Shown: positions 9,720 through 17,748 of the stretch, in pieces
Layout of the letters: every line of letters starts with the position of its first letter
Position numbering within the stretch: the stretch's first letter is position 1
Assembly (NCBI GenBank): GCA_030680855.1
Contig: JAUXUN010000010.1
Span: 1-50,920, forward strand
Source: Aestuariivirga sp.
GTDB lineage: Bacteria; Pseudomonadota; Alphaproteobacteria; Rhizobiales; Aestuariivirgaceae
DNA length: 50,920 nt
Direction: 5' to 3'
The notes under the pieces: generated by a model
Database searches by the model: none
Seen by the model: the letters and a program-made list of their open reading frames with translations, nothing else
Told to the model about the DNA's origin: nothing
Program-made: the position numbers and the translations under genes

Positions 9720-10660
9720 CCAAGCCCCTGCCCATCATCATCGATACGGACCCCGGCCAGGACGATGCGGTTGCCATACTGCTGGCGCTCGCCTCGCCGG
9801 AATTCGAGGTTCTGGGCATTACGGCAGTGGCGGGGAACGTGCCGCTGGCGCTCACCGAAATCAACGCGCGCAAGATTTGCGAATTGGCGGGCCGGCCGGA
9901 GATCAAGGTATTTGCCGGCGCGGTGCGGCCCCTTTTGCGTCCGCTAGTAACGGCTGAATATGTGCACGGGCAGACGGGGCTTGATGGCCCAGTCTGGTCC
10001 GACCCCAAGATGCCACTGCAGAAACAGCATGCGGTGGATTTCATCGTTGAAACCCTGATGACGCACGAAGCAGGAACCATCACCCTGTGCGTTCTCGGCC
10101 CCATGACAAACATCGCGCTGGCGCTTATCCGAGAACCCAGGATCGCCTCGCGCATCAAGCGCATCGTGGCCATGGGCGGCGGATTTTTTGAGGGCGGGAA
10201 TACGACACCGGCAGCGGAGTTCAATATCTATGTGGACCCGCATGCGGCGCGCGCCGTGTTTGACGCCGACACTCCGATGACGCTTGTCCCGCTGGACTGC
10301 ACGCACCAGGCCCTGTCCACGGCGGCGCGCATTGAAAGATTCCGCAGCATCAAGAACAAGCCCGGGCCTGCAATCGCGGCAATGCTGTCGTTCTCCGAGC
10401 GTTTTGATGAACAAAAATACGGCACTGACGGCGGGCCGCTGCATGACCCTTGCGTTATGGCCTGGCTATTGAAGCCTGAGCTTTTTCAAAGCCGCGAGGT
10501 GAATGTGGAGATCGAATGCGAGTCGGAACTCACCATGGGCATGACGGTGGTGGATTGGTGGCGCGTTACGGCCAGGAAGCCCAATGCCACGGTGTGCCGC
10601 TCGATCAATGCGCAGGGATTTTTTGACTTGCTCATCGAACGCATTTCGCGCCTGCCTTGA
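9716..10660 (+). CDS. Inosine-uridine preferring nucleoside hydrolase family protein
   Basis: Hydrolyses ribonucleosides to base and ribose. 314 residues. The calcium-binding signature DTDPGQDDA is at residues 10-18. Further family motifs are ITAVAGNVPL, VLGPMTNIALAL (with the ligand-binding Asn), MGGGFFEGGNTTPAAEFN and the late LHDPCVMAW element with the general-acid region. The start overlaps the DUF1801 stop by 4 nt. Substrate preference (purine, pyrimidine or mixed) cannot be decided. Pairing with a WYL-controlled gene suggests regulated nucleoside salvage, which is inference. Confidence 0.92.
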   Translation: MTKPLPIIIDTDPGQDDAVAILLALASPEFEVLGITAVAGNVPLALTEINARKICELAGRPEIKVFAGAVRPLLRPLVTAEYVHGQTGLDGPVWSDPKMPLQKQHAVDFIVETLMTHEAGTITLCVLGPMTNIALALIREPRIASRIKRIVAMGGGFFEGGNTTPAAEFNIYVDPHAARAVFDADTPMTLVPLDCTHQALSTAARIERFRSIKNKPGPAIAAMLSFSERFDEQKYGTDGGPLHDPCVMAWLLKPELFQSREVNVEIECESELTMGMTVVDWWRVTARKPNATVCRSINAQGFFDLLIERISRLP

Positions 10661-10665
10661 GGCTT

Positions 10666-10848
10666 TTAGCCGACCAGAACAACGACCGGGGCAAGGGTTG
10701 CAAGGATCAGAAATGCGGCCATCAGTAGAAGCCAAGAGGGCGGATTGGGGTAGCGGATTTCTATCATGGAATGCACCGTGGAACGATTCTGGGCTGCAAG
10801 AAAATGATTCTTTTCAAGCACTTGGACGGACTCGAAAGGGTTAATCAT
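10666..10848 (-). CDS. Small single-span membrane protein, unknown
   Basis: 60 codons. Residues about 38-58 (SWLLLMAAFLILATLAPVVV) form one strongly hydrophobic segment at the C-terminus; the first 35 residues are polar. The ATG overlaps the stop of the small exported-protein gene upstream (ATGA), which supports both frames being real and coupled. A shorter form from an internal ATG at 10767 (33 residues) is possible but has no good ribosome site. No recognised family. It ends 5 nt from the convergent nucleoside hydrolase stop. Confidence 0.55.
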   Translation of the reverse strand: MINPFESVQVLEKNHFLAAQNRSTVHSMIEIRYPNPPSWLLLMAAFLILATLAPVVVLVG

Positions 10849-11021
10849 TGGTTAATTCCAATGACTTTGGCTCTCAGGCGCAAAAGCTTGATGGAAACCT
10901 GTTGATTGGCGGTTGCGGCATGGGTTTGCGTGGCGTTTTTCTTGTCATCGCCGGCAACGGATGGGGCCGAAGCCACAGCCAGCAGAAGTCCGGCAAGCGA
11001 GATTGCAATCAGGGTTTTCAT
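10845..11021 (-). CDS. Small exported protein, unknown (58 aa)
   Basis: A 58-residue frame beginning MKTLIAISLAGLLLAVASAP, a textbook signal peptide with a VAG-type cleavage site near residue 24. The mature part is about 34 residues: a polar stretch (DDKKNATQTH) followed by a basic, leucine-rich segment (IKLLRLRAKVIGINQ) that could be amphipathic. A weak GGA element lies about 8 nt before the ATG. It overlaps the start of the membrane-protein gene by 4 nt, and 88 nt separate it from the upstream molybdoenzyme gene on the same strand. No family is recognised. Confidence 0.6.
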   Translation of the reverse strand: MKTLIAISLAGLLLAVASAPSVAGDDKKNATQTHAATANQQVSIKLLRLRAKVIGINQ

Positions 11022-11109
11022 GTCGGTTCCGTCGTGAAAGGCATTAAACTAGACCTCACACTAGGGCTTTCCGCCTGAGTGAGAGCTGAACCTGCCGTTC
11101 ATCTCCGAT

Positions 11110-13203
11110 TCACCCCGCGGGCTTCAGCCAGACGCGATTATCATGATAAAGGCCGCCCGCCGCGGGAGCCGCCTGGTCGCAGCCCGTCAGGGTATTGATG
11201 CCCTGCCCGTCTTCAAAGGCCTCATTGGGCCAGATGGACTCGGCAATCAGGACGCCACGGCGCTGCCCGTCATGAGCCTTGGCATGGAGGGTGACCACGC
11301 CACGCGCGCTGCCCACCTTCACCTTGCCGCCATCGGCGATGCCTGCCGCTTCCAGGTCCTGGGGATGCACAAAGAGCGTGGGCCTGCCCTCACGCCTGAG
11401 CGAGGACGGCGTTTCATTGAAGGTGGAATTGAGAAAGGTGCGGGCCGGGCTGGTGGCAAGGCGGAAGGGATAGTCCTCGGTTGCCTCTTCAATGGCGCCC
11501 CAGTGATCGGGAAATACGGGCATGTCTTTCAAGGGGCCAAGCGGGCCGGTGGGCGAGAGGAACGCGGCCTTCACCCAGTCGGGCTTGAAATGGAATTTTC
11601 CATCGGCATGGCCAAAGCGTTTCAAATTATGGGCCGTCTCAAAATCGGGCTGGACGTCAAACCAGTTGTCTTCATCGAGTTTCTGCAAATCGGGCCGGCT
11701 GGAATGCTGCAGGGTCCAGTCAATCAATTCACGGGGAGTCTTTTCGAAGCCTTCGTGCTTTGCGCCCACGCGCTTGGCGAGATCGCAAAGAACGTCATGG
11801 TTACTGCGGCATTCGCCGGGAGCTTCCACCAGCTTGCGGCCAAACATGATGTGCTGGTGGCCCCCGCCCTGATAGACATCATCATGCTCGAGAAACATGG
11901 TGGCGGGCAAAACGATGTCGGCGAACTTCGCCGTCTCGGTCATGAATTGCTCGTGCACGCATACGAAGAGATCCTCGCGGGCCAAGCCCTGCTTCACCTT
12001 CGTCTGGTCAGGCGCAACCGAGGCCGGATTGGTGTTTTGAATAAGCATGGCCTTGACCGGCGGGCCGCCGGCGAGATCGAAGGGATCGCCCAGAAGGGCG
12101 GGGCCGATGCGGCTTTGATCGATGACGCGAAGGCCGCTCTTTTTGGCATCGGTGCCTTCGATCATCTTCTTGTTCCACTTGTAGATACCGCTGTTGGAAT
12201 GAAGCGCACCGCCGCCTTCATGTTTCCAGGCGCCGGTGACCACAGGAATGCAGGAGGCGGCATGCATGTTCACGGCGCCATTGCGCCCACGGGCAAAGCC
12301 ATAACCCAAGCGGAAAAACGTGCGCTTGGTTTCACCGATCAGTTTGGCAAAGGCTTCGATTTCGGCAACCGGGATATCGCAAATCCTGGAAGCCCATTCC
12401 GGCGTTCTGGTTTTGAGGTGGGCTTCAAATTCACGCGGGCAATCGGTGAGCGCCTCAAGATAAGGCCAGTCGGCGTAGCCATCGCGGAACAGCACGTGCA
12501 TTATGGCGCATGCCAGAGCGCCGTCGGTGCCGGGGCGGATCAGCAGTTTCACATCGGCCTGCTTCATGGTGCCGGTGTCATAGATATCGACGCAGGCAAT
12601 ATTGGCGCCGCGATCCTTGCGGGCCTTCATGGCGTGGGTCATGACATTCACTTGCGTGTTCACCGGGTTGCCGCCCCAGATCACGATGAGGTCCGATTTT
12701 TGCATCTCGCGAGGATCGACGCCTGATATGCTGCCGGCCCCGGCAAAATATCCGCTCCATGAAAGCGAAACACAGAAGGTGCCATACATGCCGGAATAAT
12801 TCTTGCTGTGGCGCAGACGCTCGATGCCATCGCGCATGACGAGGCCCATGGTGCCCGCATAGTAATAGGGCCAGACGGATTCGGAACCATAGTCGGCCTC
12901 GGCTTTGAGGAAGGCGCGGGCCGTTTCTTCCATCGCCTCATCCCAGCTGATGCGCTTGAATTCGCCGGCGCCCTTGGGGCCACTGCGCTTCAGCGGGTAA
13001 AGCAGGCGGTCGGGATGGTGAATGCGTTCGGCATAGCGGCCGACTTTTTCGCAGATCACGCCGAGGGTGTAGGAATTGTCCTTGGCGCCGCGCACCCGGC
13101 CAATGGTGCGTTCATCGAGCAGTTCGACCTCCAGCGCGCAGGCCGAGGGGCAATCATGGGGGCAAACGGAAATTCCAGTTTTGATGTTGGGGCGAATGTT
13201 CAT
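11110..13203 (-). CDS. Molybdopterin-dependent oxidoreductase (DMSO reductase family, catalytic subunit)
   Basis: 697 residues. Cys14, Cys18, Cys22 and Cys51 (CPHDCPSAC, then GVICEK) form the N-terminal [4Fe-4S] site of this superfamily. The molybdopterin domains follow: FKRISWDEAMEETA, VIWGGNPVNTQVN, PGTDGALACAIMHVL and a C-terminal dinucleotide-binding domain with RREGRPTLFVHPQDLEAAGI. No Tat or Sec signal is evident, so it is probably cytoplasmic. No electron-transfer or membrane-anchor subunit lies beside it, so partner and substrate are unknown. The N-terminal cysteine spacing and length resemble biotin-sulfoxide/thiosulfate-reductase-type or formate dehydrogenase-like single subunits. 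It is divergent from the RNA methyltransferase gene across only 35 nt. Confidence 0.9.
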   Translation of the reverse strand: MNIRPNIKTGISVCPHDCPSACALEVELLDERTIGRVRGAKDNSYTLGVICEKVGRYAERIHHPDRLLYPLKRSGPKGAGEFKRISWDEAMEETARAFLKAEADYGSESVWPYYYAGTMGLVMRDGIERLRHSKNYSGMYGTFCVSLSWSGYFAGAGSISGVDPREMQKSDLIVIWGGNPVNTQVNVMTHAMKARKDRGANIACVDIYDTGTMKQADVKLLIRPGTDGALACAIMHVLFRDGYADWPYLEALTDCPREFEAHLKTRTPEWASRICDIPVAEIEAFAKLIGETKRTFFRLGYGFARGRNGAVNMHAASCIPVVTGAWKHEGGGALHSNSGIYKWNKKMIEGTDAKKSGLRVIDQSRIGPALLGDPFDLAGGPPVKAMLIQNTNPASVAPDQTKVKQGLAREDLFVCVHEQFMTETAKFADIVLPATMFLEHDDVYQGGGHQHIMFGRKLVEAPGECRSNHDVLCDLAKRVGAKHEGFEKTPRELIDWTLQHSSRPDLQKLDEDNWFDVQPDFETAHNLKRFGHADGKFHFKPDWVKAAFLSPTGPLGPLKDMPVFPDHWGAIEEATEDYPFRLATSPARTFLNSTFNETPSSLRREGRPTLFVHPQDLEAAGIADGGKVKVGSARGVVTLHAKAHDGQRRGVLIAESIWPNEAFEDGQGINTLTGCDQAAPAAGGLYHDNRVWLKPAG

Positions 13204-13238
13204 GGACGGGAGATATAGCCGAAACTATACTTGCCGTC

Positions 13239-13976
13239 ATGGCTGCAGTTTTGTCCCCGCAAAATCCCACGATCAAGCTTATCCGCTCACTTTCCGAGAA
13301 GAAATTCAGGCAGGAAACCGGGCTGTTCGTGGCGGAAGGCTGGGAGATGCTGGAGCGGGCGCGCAAGGCGGGTTGGGTGCCGCAGCATCTGGTATCGACG
13401 GAGCCTATTTCGCCCTGGGGCGAAACGCGGCCCATTCTGGTGACCGAAAAAGTCATGGAAGGTCTCAGCGGGCAGAACAACCCGCACAGCGTTATTGCTA
13501 CGTTCGGGCAGCGCTATGTGGGCGAGGTCACGCCAAGCGGCGTGTGGGTTGCCCTGGAGGACATGCGCGATCCGGGCAATCTGGGGACGATCATCCGCAC
13601 CGCCGATGCGGTTGCCGCGTCCGGCGTCATTCTGGTCGGCCAATCCTGCGACCCCTATTCGGGGGACTGCGTGCGGGCCACCACGGGTTCCATTTTTGGT
13701 GTTCCGCTGGTGCGGATGGAAACGGCGGCCTTCATCGGCCTGTGCAAATTATGGAGTGGCGATGTGGTTGGCACCCATCTCAAGGGAACCGAAGATTTCA
13801 GACGGAACTACAAATCCCCCACCCTGCTCGTCATGGGCAGCGAGCGCCGCGGGCTTTCGGAGGAGCTTGCGGCGGCGTGCAAGACGTTGGTGCGCATTCC
13901 CATGCCCGGTGGGGCGGAGTCGCTCAATGTGGCGACGGCTACCGCCCTGATGCTCTATGAGGCTGTTAAGCCCTGA
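13239..13976 (+). CDS. TrmH/SpoU-family RNA 2'-O-methyltransferase
   Basis: Methylates a ribose 2'-OH in tRNA or rRNA using S-adenosylmethionine. 245 residues: an N-terminal substrate-binding domain (SLSEKKFRQETGLFVAEG, typical of the 23S rRNA/RlmB-like group) and a C-terminal SPOUT knot with all three motifs. These are DPGNLGTIIRTADA (about 110-123), MGSERRGLSEE (near 197-207) and IPMPGGAESLNVATATAL (near 218-235). The target nucleotide cannot be named from the sequence. Same strand as the small membrane-protein gene that follows after 28 nt. Confidence 0.9.
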   Translation: MAAVLSPQNPTIKLIRSLSEKKFRQETGLFVAEGWEMLERARKAGWVPQHLVSTEPISPWGETRPILVTEKVMEGLSGQNNPHSVIATFGQRYVGEVTPSGVWVALEDMRDPGNLGTIIRTADAVAASGVILVGQSCDPYSGDCVRATTGSIFGVPLVRMETAAFIGLCKLWSGDVVGTHLKGTEDFRRNYKSPTLLVMGSERRGLSEELAAACKTLVRIPMPGGAESLNVATATALMLYEAVKP

Positions 13977-13986
13977 GTAACGGAGC

Positions 13987-14003
13987 GGACGATAATCTCG
14001 TCC
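13987..14003. other. Small hairpin over the start region of the next gene
   Basis: GGACGA and TCGTCC pair around a 5-nt loop, ending one base before the ATG at 14005. It occupies the position where a ribosome-binding site should be, and no Shine-Dalgarno element is otherwise visible. It could limit initiation, or be a chance structure. Confidence 0.35.
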
Positions 14004-14004
14004 A

Positions 14005-14355
14005 ATGACCGGCTTTGCCTACATAAGCTTTGTTCTTGCAGCCTCGGTTGTGGGCGCGCTGCTGGGTGGGCTTGGCCATTTCTGGCGGGCCCATGCGACG
14101 ATGTTTGCGGAAGACCTGGGGCTTGGCGAACCGCTCAATACGCTGACCCGCGACAATTACCAGTTTGAAAAACATGTGGTGGGGGCGGAGTGGGACGATG
14201 CGGGCTTCTGGGCGCCGGACAGCGTGCGCAACTTCATCTATTATGTGGCGAGCGGATTTGCCGGGCCGCTGCTCCTCGGCATTGGCTTCTGGGGCCAGCG
14301 CAGCGAAATCGTCGAGGCAATCTGCGGCGGCCTGCCTTCCCTGGTTTGCCCCTGA
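14005..14355 (+). CDS. Hypothetical two-span membrane protein
   Basis: 116 residues with one hydrophobic segment at about 5-25 (YISFVLAASVVGALLGGLGH) and another at about 80-97 (YYVASGFAGPLLLGIGFW), joined by a polar, acidic stretch containing several tryptophan and asparagine residues. No family is recognised. The reading frame abuts the 3' end of the convergent SH3-domain gene with no gap. The missing ribosome site lowers confidence, but the two well-formed membrane segments support a real protein. Confidence 0.6.
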   Translation: MTGFAYISFVLAASVVGALLGGLGHFWRAHATMFAEDLGLGEPLNTLTRDNYQFEKHVVGAEWDDAGFWAPDSVRNFIYYVASGFAGPLLLGIGFWGQRSEIVEAICGGLPSLVCP

Positions 14356-14676
14356 TTACGGGCAGTCACTGTCCCGGACATAGCGGGCCTTTACCCAGCC
14401 TTGGGTCACCACTTCAGCATTGTAATGGCTGACCCGGCACCAGCGCTGGGGCCACGGTCTGCTGAGGGGCGTGCATGGTGCATCCAGATGGATGATGCCG
14501 TGCTGGCCCGGCACCAGTTGATCGACAATGCGCGACGAGGCCGAGGGCCGGCTGCGCATGTTCAGCGCATCATCATCGGCCACATTGGTGACGATCAGGC
14601 AGCCGGGGCCTGAGGTGGCGTGGGCGGCAGGGGTGAGGGAAACAGCGAAAAACAAAACGGCTAAAAGGTTGCGCAT
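14356..14676 (-). CDS. Small exported SH3-like domain protein
   Basis: 106 residues. A signal peptide (MRNLLAVLFFAVSLTPAAHA) is followed by a bacterial SH3-type domain: VADDDALNMRSRPSASSRIVD, a glycine turn and a final VTQGWVKARYVRDSDCP strand. Such domains often bind cell-wall or host ligands. Cys residues (GCLIVT, APCTPL, RWCRVS, SDCP) are four in the mature part and may pair in the periplasm. ATG at 14676 is chosen because a strong AGGAGG lies 6 nt upstream; an upstream in-frame extension lacks one. Confidence 0.78.
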   Translation of the reverse strand: MRNLLAVLFFAVSLTPAAHATSGPGCLIVTNVADDDALNMRSRPSASSRIVDQLVPGQHGIIHLDAPCTPLSRPWPQRWCRVSHYNAEVVTQGWVKARYVRDSDCP

Positions 14677-14839
14677 GACGAATCCTCCTGAGTTTTCCAG
14701 TCTCGCACCACCCACCTGAACCTTTCATGAACTGGGGGATGGTGAATTCCCCTCACCTCCGGCACAAGAAACTCGCTTGCGTGGCGCTTGAGAACATGAG
14801 CACTCACGGTTTACACTGTTTTTTTCCTGGAGGAATCGA

Positions 14840-17263
14840 ATGAAGTCCCATGCGCGAGTGGTTGTGGTCGGTGGCGGCGTGATGGGCGTAGGCCTGCTGT
14901 ATCATCTGGCACTGGAAGGCTGGAGCGATATCGCACTTATCGAAAAGGGCGAACTGACGTCCGGGTCCACCTGGCATGCGGCGGGCCAATGCCCGCAGTT
15001 CAACGGCTCGCTCAACATGTCCAAGGTGCATCTCTACGGCACTCAGCTTTACCCGCAGTTGGAAAAGCTCACAGGGCAAGCCGTGTCCTGGCATGACTGC
15101 GGCGGGCTAAGGCTCGCCACCACGGACGAAGAGGTGAACTGGTTCAAGTATGTCTACGGCGTGTCGCGGCTTGCGGGCTATGAGTGCGAAATCATCGGCC
15201 CCAATGAGATCAAGCAATACCATCCCTTTCTTGAAACCTTTGGGGTGAAGGCAGCCTTCCGCACCGTCACCGACGGCCACGTGGCGCCAGCCGATATTAC
15301 CAATGCTATGGCGGCTGGCGCGCGGAAGCTCGGTGCAGAAATCTATCGCCGCACCCGGGTGATGGATATCAAGCAGTTGCCATCGGGCGAGTGGAACGTG
15401 ATCACCGACAAGGGCAGTATCATCTGCCAGCATGTGGTGAATTCCGCCGGCTCCTATTGCGATGTGGTGGGCTCCTGGACAGGGCATAATGTACCGATCG
15501 CCAACATGCTGCACCACTACATGATCACCGAGCCGTTGAAAGAACTGATCGATCTCGCGCCGGAACTGCCGGTAGTGCGCGACCCCTACTCCCACGCGTA
15601 CCTGCGCGAAGAAACCAATGGCGTTTTGGTGGGGCCCTATGAAACCGAAACGGCGCATCTCTGCTGGGATGGCCGGCCGCCGGCCTGGGATTTTGAAAGC
15701 GAACTGGTAGCTCCAGAGCTGGACCGTCTTACGCCGTGGCTGGAACGTGCCACGGAACGCATGCCGATTTTCGGCAATGCGGGCCTCAAATCCATCATTT
15801 CCGGGGCCATCACCCATACGCCGGATGGCACCTATCTTTCCGGCCCAGCGCCTGGCCCCAGGAACTACTGGATGCATTGCGGGGCTTCCATCGGCATCTG
15901 CCAGGGCGGCGGGGCCGGCAAATACCTGGCGCAGTGGATGGTGCATGGCCAGGCCGAGATCAACATGCGGGAATTTGATCCGCGGCGCTTTGGCAATTGG
16001 GCGAGCAAGGACTACACTGCGGAAGTCTCGGTCGCCGATTACCACCACATGTATTATTGCTACAAGCCGGGCGAGCAGCATGAGGTTGGCCGGGGCCTGC
16101 GCAAATCATCGCTTTATGACAAGCTGAAAGCGGAAGGGGCGCAATTCGCGCAGATCTTCGGCTGGGAGCGGCCGCGCTGGTACGATACGTCGGGCAAGGG
16201 CGAGGCCTATTCCTACAAGCGCTCGAACTGGTTCGAGGCGGTACGCGATGAAGCGCTGGCGGTGCGTGAGAAAGTTGGGCTCATGGACCTCTCGACCTTC
16301 TCCAAGTTCGAAGTGAAGGGGCGGGATGCCTATGCGTTCCTCGAACGGATTTGCGCCAACAAGATTCCAACAAAGGACGGCGGCATCATCCTGGGCCATC
16401 TCCTGAATGAGAGCGGCTTCATTGAATCGGAAATCACCGTCACGCGGCTGGGGCCCGAGCATTTCTATGTGCTTTCAGCCGCCGTTGCCCAGTTGCACGA
16501 CAGGGACCAGTTGGAGTGGCGCAAGTTAGCCACAGAGAAGGTGACGATCACCGACGTCACCGATGACTTTGGCGTGCTGGTTCTGGCGGGCCCGCTATCA
16601 CGCGAAGTGCTGAGCCAATGCACCTCCACTGATCTTTCCAACGCAAGCTTCCGCTGGCTCACGGGCAAGGAGGCAGAGGTCGCAGGCATCAAGAAGATAC
16701 GGCTGCTGCGGGTCAACTATGTAGGCGAACTGGGCTGGGAACTGCATGTTCCGATGGCCGAGATGCCTGAGGTTTTCGATGCCCTGTCAAAGGCTGGCAA
16801 AGCCCACGGACTCAAACTTTTCGGCACCTACGCCATGAATTCGCTGCGCATGGAAAAATCCTACCGTGGCTGGGGTTCGGAGCTCACGACGGAAATCGAC
16901 ATGTTCGAAGCCTCGATGGAGCGTTTCATCCGCCTGGACAAGCCGGACTTCATCGGCAAGGCCGCCACCCTTTCCAAGCATCAGCGCGGAGCCCGGATGA
17001 AACTTGTGTCGCTTGAGGTTGCCAATACGGATTCGGATTGCGTGGGGAATGAACCGGTCTACAGCGGCGAGAAGATCGTGGGACTCACCACGTCGGGCGG
17101 CTATGGCCATGCCGTCAAGAAATCTTTGGCCTTCGCCTATGTGGACCCCGCCATGACAGCCATGGGCACAGGCTTCTACGTTCTCATGTTCGGTGAGAAG
17201 CGAAAGGCAAGCATCGTCAGCGAATCACCCTGGGACCCCACAAACGCCCGGCTGAAAGCCTAA
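14840..17263 (+). CDS. FAD-dependent oxidoreductase / GcvT fusion (dimethylglycine or sarcosine dehydrogenase-like)
   Basis: 807 residues combining two activities: oxidative demethylation of an N-methylated glycine, and capture of the released one-carbon unit by tetrahydrofolate. The N-terminal DAO domain has VVVVGGGVMGVGLLYHL (7-23) for FAD. STWHAAGQ (43-50) places His46 where the dimethylglycine oxidase family attaches FAD covalently. A bridging FAO_M region follows near 380-430, then a GCV_T folate domain (about 435-700, with MDLSTFSKFEVKG and RVNYVGELGWELHV) and a GCV_T C-terminal barrel. A strong GGAGG precedes the ATG. It stands alone, with no betaine demethylase beside it, so dimethylglycine versus sarcosine is open. 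Confidence 0.92.
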   Translation: MKSHARVVVVGGGVMGVGLLYHLALEGWSDIALIEKGELTSGSTWHAAGQCPQFNGSLNMSKVHLYGTQLYPQLEKLTGQAVSWHDCGGLRLATTDEEVNWFKYVYGVSRLAGYECEIIGPNEIKQYHPFLETFGVKAAFRTVTDGHVAPADITNAMAAGARKLGAEIYRRTRVMDIKQLPSGEWNVITDKGSIICQHVVNSAGSYCDVVGSWTGHNVPIANMLHHYMITEPLKELIDLAPELPVVRDPYSHAYLREETNGVLVGPYETETAHLCWDGRPPAWDFESELVAPELDRLTPWLERATERMPIFGNAGLKSIISGAITHTPDGTYLSGPAPGPRNYWMHCGASIGICQGGGAGKYLAQWMVHGQAEINMREFDPRRFGNWASKDYTAEVSVADYHHMYYCYKPGEQHEVGRGLRKSSLYDKLKAEGAQFAQIFGWERPRWYDTSGKGEAYSYKRSNWFEAVRDEALAVREKVGLMDLSTFSKFEVKGRDAYAFLERICANKIPTKDGGIILGHLLNESGFIESEITVTRLGPEHFYVLSAAVAQLHDRDQLEWRKLATEKVTITDVTDDFGVLVLAGPLSREVLSQCTSTDLSNASFRWLTGKEAEVAGIKKIRLLRVNYVGELGWELHVPMAEMPEVFDALSKAGKAHGLKLFGTYAMNSLRMEKSYRGWGSELTTEIDMFEASMERFIRLDKPDFIGKAATLSKHQRGARMKLVSLEVANTDSDCVGNEPVYSGEKIVGLTTSGGYGHAVKKSLAFAYVDPAMTAMGTGFYVLMFGEKRKASIVSESPWDPTNARLKA

Positions 17264-17562
17264 AGCGAGGTCAGGTTCTTGCTCGGGGGCAAGTCTTCCC
17301 ACGAGCTTCCCGCAGCGATGATGCAGGATTTTCCTTGCGGCGTTGTCACCAAAATGGTCCAGGTGCCCGCCTTCGAGGCAAAAATTTCGACGAGATTGAC
17401 CTGGCCCGCGATGCCGAGCGCCTTGCCGGTTTCCTGATATTTATCCGAAAGGGCCTTGATGAAGTCGGCGCGGCTGCCGCACATGCCAAGGGCCTGCGCC
17501 GGGCTTGCTGCGCCCAAAGCAAGGAATGATACGCATGCACATACAAAACTGAACTTAATCAT
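17260..17562 (-). CDS. Small exported protein, unknown
   Basis: 100 residues with a signal peptide (MIKFSFVCACVSFLALGAAS, cleavage near PAQA-LG). The mature domain (MCGSRADFIKALSDKYQET, IFASKAGTWTILVTTPQGKS, CIIAAGSSWEDL) looks like a short alpha/beta domain seen in Rhizobiales secreted proteins of unknown function. The two remaining cysteines (MCGS, SCII) could form a disulfide. GGAGG lies 5 nt before the ATG, making the start secure. The stop overlaps the 3' end of the convergent FAD-GcvT gene by 4 nt. Confidence 0.75.
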   Translation of the reverse strand: MIKFSFVCACVSFLALGAASPAQALGMCGSRADFIKALSDKYQETGKALGIAGQVNLVEIFASKAGTWTILVTTPQGKSCIIAAGSSWEDLPPSKNLTSL

Positions 17563-17748
17563 GGTTCCTCCAGTCTCGCCGTCCGAGGCGCCGCCGGAGG
17601 TAATTCAGCCCCCTGAGGTTAGGCGGGTCTCGGAGCGGCTATGCCGATTTGATCGTTCATAAACAGCTCCAACTACACGTACCGAATCATCATGCGCCCA
17701 AGTCGTAAACAAATTGCGAATGGCCCGGCAATGCGATAGCTAGCGGCC

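Noticed and set aside
11143-12726. Long plus-strand open frame (527 codons) opposite the molybdopterin oxidoreductase
   Set aside because: Composition is an antisense shadow of GC-rich codons; the minus-strand frame has full family motifs and this one has none.
14677-14839. Glycine riboswitch before the FAD-GcvT gene
   Set aside because: No tandem aptamer pattern could be found in this 163-nt gap.
17563-17748. Small RNA or gene in the gap before the DMT transporter
   Set aside because: No promoter pair, strong hairpin or supported frame was seen.
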